A stretch of DNA of 64,000 nucleotides from Caulobacteraceae bacterium (lineage in GTDB: Bacteria; Pseudomonadota; Alphaproteobacteria; Caulobacterales; Aquidulcibacteraceae). The stretch covers positions 1 to 64,000 of the forward strand of contig WRPF01000001.1 of assembly GCA_009773335.1 (NCBI GenBank). The letters are read 5' to 3'. Shown in pieces: positions 27,814 through 36,400 of this stretch (the stretch's first letter is position 1; each line of letters opens with the position of its first letter). A program made the translations under genes and the position numbers. The notes under the pieces are model-generated. The model worked only from the letters and a program-made list of their open reading frames with translations. It did no database searches and was not told the origin of the DNA.

Positions 27814-27888
27814 GGGCCCTTCGTCTATCGGTTAGGACGTCAGGTTTTCAACCTGAAAAGAGGGGTTCGACTCCCCTAGGGCCTGCCA
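27814..27888 (+). tRNA. tRNA-Glu (anticodon TTC)
   Basis: GGGCCCTTCGTCTATCGGTT opens a 75-nt tRNA. The acceptor is GGGCCCT/AGGGCCT (terminal G-U), the anticodon stem CAGGT-like/ACCTG with loop TTTTCAA (anticodon TTC), the T arm GGGG-TTCGACT-CCCC, discriminator G and encoded CCA. Confidence 0.97.
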
Positions 27889-28054
27889 CTTCTTCGCCGC
27901 GCGCGCGCCATCTATTGAGCGCTTCGGTCTCTTCAATGCCAGATCTCCCGACGCATGCGCGTCGTGGACAACGGCGGGTCGTTCCGCTCTAGTCCGCGCC
28001 CGCAACGGTGGGTGCGCCGCCCGTCCCGGAGCGGATATCTGACGTGGGTTCCAA

Positions 28055-28960
28055 ATGACGACTGACCTCAGCCGCCGGACACTTCTCGGCGCTCTTCCGC
28101 TGGCCGCGCTGGGCTTTTCCCAAGCGCGCGCCGATGGACTGATCGAGCGACGGGAGTCCCAGTACAACACCATCTACATCACGCGCGAAGGGCCTTACGT
28201 CGCCATGCAGTTCGGCGTGAACGAGCAACTGTTCACGGAAAACCTGTACGACCCGGCGCGGCCGCGTTTCCTGCCCATGGAATACACGCGGATGATGACT
28301 GTCTCGCTCGCATATGCTGCAACCCCGTCAAAGGTGCTGGAGATCGGCCTCGGTGGAGGGCGCACTGCAGTTTATCTCACCGACTTCGTTCCTTCAGTCT
28401 CGGTCACGACCGTCGAACTCGATCCCGAAGTGGTCGCGATGGCGGCCAAGCACTTCGACGTGCGCCCGACGCCGCGCCTGCGGGTTGTCACGAGCGATGG
28501 CCGCATCTTCCTGACCCAGACCCGCGACCGTTACGACATCATCATTGTCGACGCCTATCGTGGCACTTTCGTACCGTTCCACCTGACAACGCAGCAGTGC
28601 TTCATGCTCGCCAAGCGCCGGCTCAATCCAGGCGGCGTGGTGGTTCAGAACATCGCGCCGAACGTGCTCCTCACGGAGTCAATGGTGGCGACGCTGCAGT
28701 CGGTTTTCGACAATGTCGACACTTTCGACATCGCAGGCAGCGTGATTGCGATCGCCTATGACGGGCCGGCGAAATCGGCGGCGGCGCTTGCGGCGCGCGC
28801 AACGGCGCTTCAGAGTCAATACCGCTTCACCCATCCCTTGCCGCAACTCCTCAGAGCGCGCCGCACGCCGGCGAAATCGACGCGCCACCCGCTCACGGAC
28901 GACTTTGCGCCGGTCGAGCATTTGCGCGGCATCCAGGCCCACAACGCGAGGCGCAAGTGA
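28055..28960 (+). CDS. Tat-signal spermidine-synthase-like methyltransferase-fold protein
   Basis: 301 residues. SRRTLLGALPLAALGFSQARA is a twin-arginine signal, unusual for this fold. The rest is the spermidine synthase-like Rossmann domain: VLEIGLGGGRTAVYL, VTTVELDPEVVAMAAKHF, DGRIFL and YDIIIVDAYRGTFVPFHLTTQQCF. The next gene encodes membrane helices of the kind fused to this domain in 'fused MFS/spermidine synthase' proteins, and its GTG overlaps the stop. True polyamine synthesis is doubtful for an exported protein; the function is unknown. Confidence 0.82.
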   Translation: MTTDLSRRTLLGALPLAALGFSQARADGLIERRESQYNTIYITREGPYVAMQFGVNEQLFTENLYDPARPRFLPMEYTRMMTVSLAYAATPSKVLEIGLGGGRTAVYLTDFVPSVSVTTVELDPEVVAMAAKHFDVRPTPRLRVVTSDGRIFLTQTRDRYDIIIVDAYRGTFVPFHLTTQQCFMLAKRRLNPGGVVVQNIAPNVLLTESMVATLQSVFDNVDTFDIAGSVIAIAYDGPAKSAAALAARATALQSQYRFTHPLPQLLRARRTPAKSTRHPLTDDFAPVEHLRGIQAHNARRK

Positions 28961-29619
28961 CGCGCACGAAATCCATACTGGTCCTTGCCTACGGCTTCCT
29001 GATCGGCATCGCCGTCATGGGGCTGCAGATGGCGACAAGCCGTCCGCTGACGCCGCACTTTGGCAGCGACATCTTCGTCTGGTCCTCGCTCATCTCGGTC
29101 ACAATGCTCGCCATGATGGTGGGCTATTATCTTGGTGGCCGCATCGCGGACTCGGCGCCGCGCTCGGATGTGCTCGGCATTTGCGTCCTGGCCGCCGCTG
29201 CATACCTCGCGGTCGTGCCCGCCCTGGCGCAGCAGGAATTCATCGCCGACCCGGACCCGTTCTTTCCCGGCCTGAAGCGCTCCGTGCTGGCATGGATATC
29301 GGCGGAAACACCCAGCTTGCCGCTCGGCGCCATCCTGGCGTCGATGCTGCTGGTGTTCGTGCCGTTCACCTTGCTGAGTTTCTTCTCACCCTTCTGCATC
29401 CGCCTGTTGCTTGCGGATGCCGAGCATGGCGGTCGTATTGCCGGATCGGTGTATAGCCTCACCACGTTCGGCAACATCATCGGCGTCCTCGGGACGTCGC
29501 TGTGGCTCATGACGTTCATGGGCAGTCGCGACATCACGTATCTCTTCGCGGGCTGGCTTGCACTGTGCGGGATCGGGCTGGTTCTACTCAAAGCCAGGGC
29601 GACGGACGATGCGCGCTAG
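28957..29619 (+). CDS. Membrane partner of the spermidine-synthase-like protein (MFS-like half)
   Basis: 220 residues with about six helices: ILVLAYGFLIGIAVMGLQMATSRPLTPHFGSDIFVWSSLISVTMLAMMVGYYLGG, DVLGICVLAAAAYLAVVPALA, ILASMLLVFVPFTLLSFFSPFCIRLLL, GRIAGSVYSLTTFGNIIGVLGTSLWLM and YLFAGWLALCGIGLVLL. The RPLTPHFG and GxRIAGxVYSxxTxGNxxG blocks match the membrane half of fused MFS/spermidine synthases. It starts at GTG on a GTGA overlap. Together with the upstream gene it is a split version of that fusion. Confidence 0.8.
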   Translation: MTRTKSILVLAYGFLIGIAVMGLQMATSRPLTPHFGSDIFVWSSLISVTMLAMMVGYYLGGRIADSAPRSDVLGICVLAAAAYLAVVPALAQQEFIADPDPFFPGLKRSVLAWISAETPSLPLGAILASMLLVFVPFTLLSFFSPFCIRLLLADAEHGGRIAGSVYSLTTFGNIIGVLGTSLWLMTFMGSRDITYLFAGWLALCGIGLVLLKARATDDAR

Positions 29620-30505
29620 TATTCTCGCCATCTTCTTCCTGCTCTGCGGCGCTGCGCATGCGGAGGTGTTTGACCGTAGCGCGCGCTATCCTGAGGGACC
29701 GCTCTGGCGGGAAGGAAAACTCTACGTCGCGGAAATGGGCGCCGACGCGGTCTTCTTTCACGAGCGCGGCGAAAAACGCGTCTTCTGGCGCGACGACGGG
29801 TGCGGTCCAACCTCCATAGCGCCCTACGGCGACGGCGTTCTGGTGCTGTGTCACATTGGCCGCGCGGTGGTGGCGGTGAGCGACGCGGGTGTGGAGACGC
29901 GGCGCTGGCGCGCCGATGATGCTGGCGTGCGGCTGCGAGACCCCAACGATTCTTTCGCGGACGGTCAGGGCGGCGTCTACTTCAGCGATCCCGGCGTCTT
30001 TTCCATCGACACGCGGCCGCATGGCGCCGTGCTTTACCTGGGCGCTGACGGCTCGCTTCGCCGCGTCGCGGAAAATCTCCACTACCCCAACGGTGTGTTC
30101 GTCGATCGGCAAGAGCATGCGCTCTATGTGGACGAGCACATGCGGCGCCGGGTGCTCAAGTTTCCCATCATCGGGGGCGGCGCGCTCGGAGCACACAGCG
30201 TCTTTGCGGATGTCGACGCCTTGACAACGCGGGTCGGCGATTACCGTGAGGCGGGTCCGGATGGACTTGAGCGCGGCCCCGATGGAGATTTCTACATTTG
30301 CCTTTACGGAGAGGGGCGCGTGCTTCGTCTATCGCCGCAAGGCCGTCTGGTGGCGTCGATCTCGGTCGCGACACCCTATTTGACGAACATCGCTTTCGGC
30401 CCGGATGGATATGCCTATCTCACCGGTTCCTTCGACAATACCAGTCCGCCGTTTCCCGGTCAGGTTATCCGCCTCTCCCCCACCGCACTTTCCGGGCGGC
30501 GGTAG
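29609..30505 (+). CDS. Exported SMP-30/gluconolactonase-like beta-propeller protein
   Basis: 298 residues from ATG 29609, overlapping the preceding gene by 11 bases. Signal peptide MRASILAIFFLLCGAAHA, then SMP-30/regucalcin-like blocks: YPEGPLWREGKLYVAEM (metal-ligand Glu), RLRDPNDSFADGQGGVYFSDPG, YPNGVFVDRQEHALYVDEH and PDGLERGPDGDFYICLYG. The family includes calcium-dependent lactonases; the substrate here is unknown and the location is periplasmic. Third gene of the spermidine-synthase-like operon. Confidence 0.85.
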   Translation: MRASILAIFFLLCGAAHAEVFDRSARYPEGPLWREGKLYVAEMGADAVFFHERGEKRVFWRDDGCGPTSIAPYGDGVLVLCHIGRAVVAVSDAGVETRRWRADDAGVRLRDPNDSFADGQGGVYFSDPGVFSIDTRPHGAVLYLGADGSLRRVAENLHYPNGVFVDRQEHALYVDEHMRRRVLKFPIIGGGALGAHSVFADVDALTTRVGDYREAGPDGLERGPDGDFYICLYGEGRVLRLSPQGRLVASISVATPYLTNIAFGPDGYAYLTGSFDNTSPPFPGQVIRLSPTALSGRR

Positions 30506-30517
30506 GGCGAACACGCT

Positions 30518-30544
30518 TTGACATGAGGCTCGAAGCGTCTAAAC
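30518..30544 (+). promoter_or_regulatory. Probable promoter for tRNA-Pro
   Basis: TTGACAT, 12 bases, GTCTAAAC, ten bases before tRNA-Pro. It has the strongest -35 box (TTGACA) of the tRNA promoters in the window. Confidence 0.5.
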
Positions 30545-30553
30545 GGACCCGAT

Positions 30554-30630
30554 CGGGGCGTAGCTCAGCCTGGTAGAGCACCTGCTTTGGGAGCAGGGGG
30601 TCGCGAGTTCGAGTCCCGCCGCCCCGACCA
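30554..30630 (+). tRNA. tRNA-Pro (anticodon TGG)
   Basis: CGGGGCGTAGCTCAGCCTGG opens a 77-nt tRNA. The acceptor is CGGGGCG/CGCCCCG, the anticodon stem CTGCT/AGCAG with loop TTGGGAG-like (anticodon TGG), the T-loop TTCGAGT, discriminator A and encoded CCA. Confidence 0.97.
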
Positions 30631-30807
30631 TGGTTCCCGAAGCGGCCATGAATTTCACAGAACGCCCGCCGGACTCACGCCGTGGGGCGGTACAAAACAG
30701 CGCAACGCCGCAGGCGACAGGCGGGTCTGCTTGCTCGCTGGATTGGATGCGGTGCAAACTACGCGCGCGATCAAGCGTGCGTTGAGATCGTCCGGAGCCG
30801 CGGCGGA

Positions 30808-31440
30808 ATGTCAAAATTGAAACCGGGGAAGGCCGCTGCGTCCGTAGCGCCGGTCGCCTCCGCGGAAGGAGAGGCGGCCGACGGCCGACTGCTACGCGGA
30901 GAGCGCAGCCGCCAACAGATCGTCGACGCACTTCTCAAGCTCATACGGTCCGGCGAGATGAGCCCGAGCGCAGCGCAGGTGGCGCAGGCGGCGAATGTCA
31001 GCCTGCGGACGGTGTTCCGGCATTTTGAGGAGATGGACAGCCTCCGCATGGAGATGACCGCCCAGATGGAGGCCGAAATCCGGCCCATCCTCCAGGAACC
31101 ATTCGATGCGCCGGACTGGCGTGGGCGGCTGGGACAGTTGATCGCGCGCCGGGCGCGCATCTACGAGCACGTGATGCCCGTGAAGGTCGCGGCCAGCCTG
31201 CGCAGATTTCAGTCGGCGTACCTCAGGAAGGATTATGACCGTTTCCTGACACTGGAGCGCGCAGGGTTGCACACAGTGCTCCCCAAGGCGGTCATCTCGG
31301 ACGTGGTGCTGTTTTCGGCGATCGAAATGGCGACGAGCTTCCAGGCTTGGCGGCGTATGCGGCAAGATCAGGGGTTGAGTGCGGCCGAAGCAGAGCGCGT
31401 CTTGCGCTACACCGTCGATCGGCTCATTGCGGATCAGTAA
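30808..31440 (+). CDS. TetR-family transcriptional regulator
   Basis: 210 residues from ATG 30808; the ORF-track start extends back toward tRNA-Pro without good cause. The N-terminal DNA-binding block RSRQQIVDALLKLIRSGEMSPSAAQVAQAANVSLRTVFRHFEEMDSLRMEM is a TetR helix-turn-helix. The C-terminal ligand domain is variable. It lies 370 bases upstream of, and in the same direction as, the PUFA-synthase-like operon and is the obvious candidate local regulator; no clear palindromic operator was found. Confidence 0.85.
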   Translation: MSKLKPGKAAASVAPVASAEGEAADGRLLRGERSRQQIVDALLKLIRSGEMSPSAAQVAQAANVSLRTVFRHFEEMDSLRMEMTAQMEAEIRPILQEPFDAPDWRGRLGQLIARRARIYEHVMPVKVAASLRRFQSAYLRKDYDRFLTLERAGLHTVLPKAVISDVVLFSAIEMATSFQAWRRMRQDQGLSAAEAERVLRYTVDRLIADQ

Positions 31441-31691
31441 TCTTCTCGGGCAAACGCGGCGATCCAGTGCGACAGGGCTACGTGTGCGGTGGCCGGATCC
31501 CACATGCATCGAGGGTTGCCCATCCAGCGCGCAATGCAGGCGCCGAAGTCCAATTGATGTTGGTGCGGCGACCGAGATCACCCAACTGAGGCGGCGGGTG
31601 GATTGTTTTCGCTTGAGGGCAGTGCGGCGTGGCGCGTGACGCGGTGTTGCATAGATACTTGTGTGGGCAGTGTGGACCGTTCGAGGGCACT
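31441..31691 (+). other. Intergenic leader between TetR gene and the pfa-like operon
   Basis: About 250 bases without a convincing gene, promoter or palindrome; the ORF-track entries here are short shadows. It probably carries the promoter of the downstream operon, but no box fits well enough to mark. Confidence 0.4.
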
Positions 31692-31805
31692 ATGGGGGGG
31701 CGCATGGATGAACTGCAGCAGTTGCAGAACCTTCGCTCGACAGGGTCCGGTATCGACTTAAGTTCTTTGAACGCTGCGGCGATTCTTGTCTTTGTCATGG
31801 CGTAA
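31692..31805 (+). CDS. Possible 37-residue leader ORF before pfaD
   Basis: ATG 31692 (second in-frame ATG 31704) reads MDELQQLQNLRSTGSG..., ending in a hydrophobic NAAAILVFVMA and a TAA. The stop TAA is followed by GGGGGATG, so its end overlaps the ribosome site of pfaD, as in translationally coupled leaders. No homology recognised. It may be chance. Confidence 0.25.
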   Translation: MGGRMDELQQLQNLRSTGSGIDLSSLNAAAILVFVMA

Positions 31806-31810
31806 GGGGG

Positions 31811-33460
31811 ATGCCGGTGTCCGCAGAAAGCGGCCGGGCCGCGCGTACCGTTCCAGCGCCGCAAGCCGGCGGGGAACGGGAGACGCTGCGGCTGGCTCAC
31901 GACGAAATTCAACAGCGCGCAGCCGACGCGCTCGCCAACATACGCTGTCCGGTCGCGATCGTTTCAACGCCGGGCGGTCCGGTTCCGCTACTGCTCGACG
32001 CTGAAGGAGGCTGGCCGCGCGGAACAGATCCCAGGAGCGTTCTGGCGGTGCTTCCGCCGCTCTTTCCGGAGTGGCTGGGGGACAGGTCGTTTCTCGCGGC
32101 CCATGCGGTTCGTTTTCCGTATGCGATCGGCGAGATGGCGCGTGGAATTGCGACGCCCGCCATGGTCATCGCGGGCGTGCGGGCGGGTGTCATGGCGTTC
32201 TATGGGAGCGCCGGTCTTCGCCTCGACGAGATCGAGCGGGGCATAGGAGAAATCCACGCAGCGCTCGGGCGCAAATCGGCGGTGTGGGGCGCGAATCTCA
32301 TTCACAGCCCGCAGGAGCCCGGCCTCGAACTGGCGACGACGGACCTGTTTCACCGGCTCGGCGTGCAACGCGTTTCCGCCTCGGCGTTCATGCGGTTGCA
32401 GCCCGCAATTGTCTGGTTTGCCGCGAAGGGACTGATGCGTGATCCCGGTGGGGGCATCGTCCGCGCAGGACGCATCATCGCAAAGGTTTCGCGTGTGGAG
32501 GTGGCGCGTCAGTTTCTGTCGCCTCCACCGGAGGCGATGCTGCGCGAGCTGAGGACGGCGGGACGCCTGACCGAAGAAGAAGCGCAACTCGCCGCCCGGA
32601 TTCCCGTTGCCGAGGACGTCACCGCGGAGGCGGATTCCGGCGGGCACACGGACAATCGACCTCTGACGGTGTTGCTCCCGGCGCTTCTATCCCTTCGCGA
32701 CGAACTGACACGAAGCCATGCCTACACGATAACGCCGCGGATCGGCGCGGCCGGCGGCATCGGCACACCCGCGGCGGTCGCTGCGGCGTTCGCGGCGGGC
32801 GCGGCCTATGTCGTGACCGGTTCCGTGAACCAGAGCGCCGTCGAAAGCGGACTGTCTGCGAACGCCCGCGCGCTTCTGGCCGAGGCTGACTCGACCGATG
32901 TCGCGATGGCGCCGGCGGCCGACATGTTCGAGATGGGTGTAAAGGTTCAGGTCCTGAAACGCGGGACCCTGTTCGCCCAGCGTGGCGCCAAATTGAGCGA
33001 GTTCTTCCGCAGGCATACGTCCATTGAGGACGCGCCTCCCGAAGATGTCCGCGATATCGAACAGAATGTACTCGGCCGGAGCGTGGCCGAGATCTGGGCC
33101 GACACCCAGGCGCACTTCCTGCAGGCCGATCCGGCACAGATCGAACGCGCGCGGCGCGACGGCAAACACCGGATGGCGCTGATCTTCCGCTGGTATCTGT
33201 TCATGGGCGCGCAATGGGCGCGCGAGGGCGTCGAAGAGCGGCGGAGCGACTACCAGATCTGGTGCGGGCCGGCGATGGGCGCCTTCAACGCATGGGCCAA
33301 AGACAGCTTTCTGGCGCCCATCGAGAGCCGCTCTGTGGCGCAGATCGCCCTGAATCTGATGGAAGGCGCTGCAACTGTGACGCGGGCCGGGCAGCTGAGA
33401 TCGGCTGGTGTGGCGCTGCCGCCTTCCGCATTCGATTTCCGACCAAGGCCGCTGAGCTAG
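31811..33460 (+). CDS. pfaD: PfaD-like trans-acting enoyl reductase of a PUFA-synthase-type system
   Basis: 549 residues. A C-terminal TIM-barrel of the nitronate monooxygenase/FMN enoyl-reductase type: TPRIGAAGGIGTPAAVAAAFAAGAAYVVTGSVNQSAVESG, MAPAADMFEMGVKVQVLKRGTLFAQRGAKL and YQIWCGPAMGAFNAW are hallmark PfaD blocks. The N-terminal region (VAIVSTPGGPVPLLLDAEGGWPRG) is also family-typical. In PUFA synthases it reduces enoyl-ACP intermediates in trans. It is the first gene of the operon, ATG 31811 after AAGGGGG, with pfaA-like 7 bases downstream. In canonical clusters pfaD is last, so the order here is altered. Confidence 0.9.
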   Translation: MPVSAESGRAARTVPAPQAGGERETLRLAHDEIQQRAADALANIRCPVAIVSTPGGPVPLLLDAEGGWPRGTDPRSVLAVLPPLFPEWLGDRSFLAAHAVRFPYAIGEMARGIATPAMVIAGVRAGVMAFYGSAGLRLDEIERGIGEIHAALGRKSAVWGANLIHSPQEPGLELATTDLFHRLGVQRVSASAFMRLQPAIVWFAAKGLMRDPGGGIVRAGRIIAKVSRVEVARQFLSPPPEAMLRELRTAGRLTEEEAQLAARIPVAEDVTAEADSGGHTDNRPLTVLLPALLSLRDELTRSHAYTITPRIGAAGGIGTPAAVAAAFAAGAAYVVTGSVNQSAVESGLSANARALLAEADSTDVAMAPAADMFEMGVKVQVLKRGTLFAQRGAKLSEFFRRHTSIEDAPPEDVRDIEQNVLGRSVAEIWADTQAHFLQADPAQIERARRDGKHRMALIFRWYLFMGAQWAREGVEERRSDYQIWCGPAMGAFNAWAKDSFLAPIESRSVAQIALNLMEGAATVTRAGQLRSAGVALPPSAFDFRPRPLS

Positions 33461-33467
33461 AGACACA

Positions 33468-36400
33468 ATGAGCAACTCTCCATCCGCAAGCGTTCCTCCT
33501 GTCGCCGTCGTCGGCATGAGCGCAATCTATCCAGGCGAGTCCGGACTGGCCGGATACTGGCGCACCATCGTGTCGGGCCGCAACGCGATCAGCGATGTGC
33601 CCGCGTCGCACTGGCTGATCGACGACTATTACGATCCAGATCCTGCCGCGCAGGACAAGACCTATTGCAAGCGGGGCGGATTCATTCAGCCCGTTTCCTT
33701 CGATCCGATGCAGTTCGGACTACCTCCGAACGCACTGCCGGCGACAGATTCCGCCCAGATACTGGCCCTGATCGCCGCGAAGCAGGCTCTGGATCAGGCG
33801 AGCAGGGGGCAAATGAAGGTCGATCCGGATCGCATCAGCGTGGTTCTCGGCGTCGCCTCAACGACGGAACTTGTCGTGCACATGGGCGCGCGATTGCAGC
33901 GACCGGTCTGGCGCAAGGCGCTCATTGACAACGGCATGTCGGAACCCGAAGCGGACGCAATCTGCGATGACATCGCAGCCGAGTACGCGCCCTGGCAGGA
34001 GAGCACTTTTCCCGGACTGCTCGGAAATGTCGTCGCCGGCCGCGTTGCAAACAGGCTCAATCTTGGGGGCGCCAACTTCGTTACCGACGCCGCCTGCGCG
34101 AGTTCGCTCTCGGCCCTCCAGGTCGCCCTCCATCAACTCTATCTGAACGAAGCGGACATGGTGCTGACGGGAGGCGTGGATGCGCTGAACGACATCATGA
34201 TGTTCATGTGCTTTTCGAAGACACCGGCGTTTTCTCTGACGGGCGACTGCCGGCCATTCTCCGACGCCGCCGACGGAACGATTATCGGGGAAGGTGTCGG
34301 CATGCTGGCGCTCAAGCGCCTGAGCGACGCCGAGCGCGATGGGGACGTCATTCACGCCGTTGTGCGCGGACTGGGATCATCATCCGACGGCCGGGCCTCC
34401 AGCGTCTATGCCCCCAGACCGGAGGGACAGGCCAAGGCGCTGCGACGCGCCTACCAACATGCCGGCTACGCGCCGGCCACCGTCGAACTGCTGGAGGCTC
34501 ACGGGACGGCGACGAAGGCTGGTGATGTCGCCGAGTTTTCGGCGCTTTCGGCCGTGTTCGCGGAAAGCGGTGACCAGGGAAGTGCGCGCTGCGCCCTCGG
34601 GTCCGTCAAGTCGCAGATCGGGCATACGAAGGCAGCGGCGGGCGCCGCAGGATTGATAAAAGCAGTCCTTGCTCTGCAACATGCGACGCTTCCGGGCACG
34701 ATCAAGGTGGGGCGCCCCAATGCGTCGCTTAAGGTCGAGAGCACACCTTTCTACATCAATGCGCAGACACGTCCGTGGGTGCGCGACGGCAGTCATCCCC
34801 GTCGCGCCTCGGTCAGTTCCTTTGGATTCGGCGGCAGTAATTTTCACGTGGCGCTTGAGGAGTACCGTGGGCCGATGGCCGCGAAGCGTGTCCGCGCCCT
34901 TCCATGCGAGCTAATCCTTTTGAGTGCCGAGTCCGCAACCGGGCTGGCGGAGAGATGTAGTGCGCTTGTCGCCTTGTGTGTGCGCGGAGAAGGTATTGGA
35001 AAAATAGCGTTCGACGCGGCGGCTTCATTCGAAACAAGGCACGGAGCGCGCGCCGGCGTTGTCGCGGCTGACCCCTCATCGCTTCAGGTGCTTCTGAACA
35101 AGCTCCGCGCTGCGCTTGAAAGCGACTCTTGCGATGCGCTCAAGGACGCCGATATCGCCGTGTCTGTTGCGCCGCCGCGGGAGGGCAGGACCGCGTTCCT
35201 GTTTCCCGGACAGGGCAGCCACTATGTCGGCATGGGCGCAGACCTGGCGCTCGCGTTTCCCCAGGCGCTTTCCGTGTGGGACAGGATTGCCGGGCAGGCC
35301 GCTGTCTCGGAACTTCCATCAATCGTGTTTCCCGAACCTGCGTTTGACGCGGCCACGCGGGAACAACAGGCGGCGGCTCTGACGGCGATGGTCAACGCCC
35401 AGCCGGCAATAGCAGCGACAAGCCTCGCCCAGTTGGCGCTCCTCGAGCGGCTCGGCGTGCACGCGGATGTTTTTGGCGGACACAGTTTCGGCGAAGTCAC
35501 AGCTCTGGCCGCGGCTTGTTCGATCTCCAGGGACAACCTGATTTCCGTGGCGCGCGTGCGCGGCGAATTGATGACCCAGGCGGCAGGTGCGGCAAGAGGC
35601 GCCATGCTCGCCGTCGCAGCCGGCGCGGCGCAGGTCGAAGCGTTGCTCGCGCGGGATCCAGGTCTTGCAAGCGAAGTTGCTATCGCCAACGACAACGCAC
35701 CTCTTCAGATCGTACTCTCGGGATCGGTCGAGAGCATTGAGCGCGCCGAGTCGGTCATGAAGGCGGAGCGGATAACGACGTTCCGCCTGCCGGTTGCAAG
35801 CGCCTTTCACTCACCGATCGTGGCTGCAAGCTGTGAACCCTTTGCGGCGTTCCTGAAATCGATCAAGTTCGGCAAAGCGAAAGGCGATGTGTACTCGAAC
35901 GCCAACGCGAAACCATACGGTCGATCCCCCGGAGCCCAGCTGGCGGACCAACTGCAGAGACCCGTACGTTTTCGCGAAATGATCGAGGCGATGGCGGCGG
36001 CTGGCGTGACGCGCTTCATCGAAGTGGGACCCGGTCGAATCCTGACGGCGCTTGTCGATCAGATACTCCCCGACACCCCTCATCTGGCCGTTGCGCTCGA
36101 TGATCGCAAGGCGGGCGCGCTGCGTGGCTGGAGTCGCGGTCTTGCAGCGCTCGCAGCGGATGGCGTTGTGCTTGACTTCGCGGCGCTCTTTGAGAGTTAT
36201 GAACAACCGGAAGCGGCGGCGCCAGCGCCAGCTCATGCTGTGCTGGTTGGCGGGGCGAATCTCGGAAAGCCTTATCCACCGCAAGCCGGAAGCGCTCCAA
36301 GGGCGCCGCGTTTGCCTCCGCTGCGGCTCCCAGCACATGCGCCACGCGAGGCGACATTGCCCATAGCGGATGCGTTGGCGGCGCCCTTGATGCAGATCAT

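Noticed and set aside
31441-31810. TetR operator palindrome upstream of pfaD
   Set aside because: Scanned by eye for inverted repeats of TetR-operator size; none was convincing.
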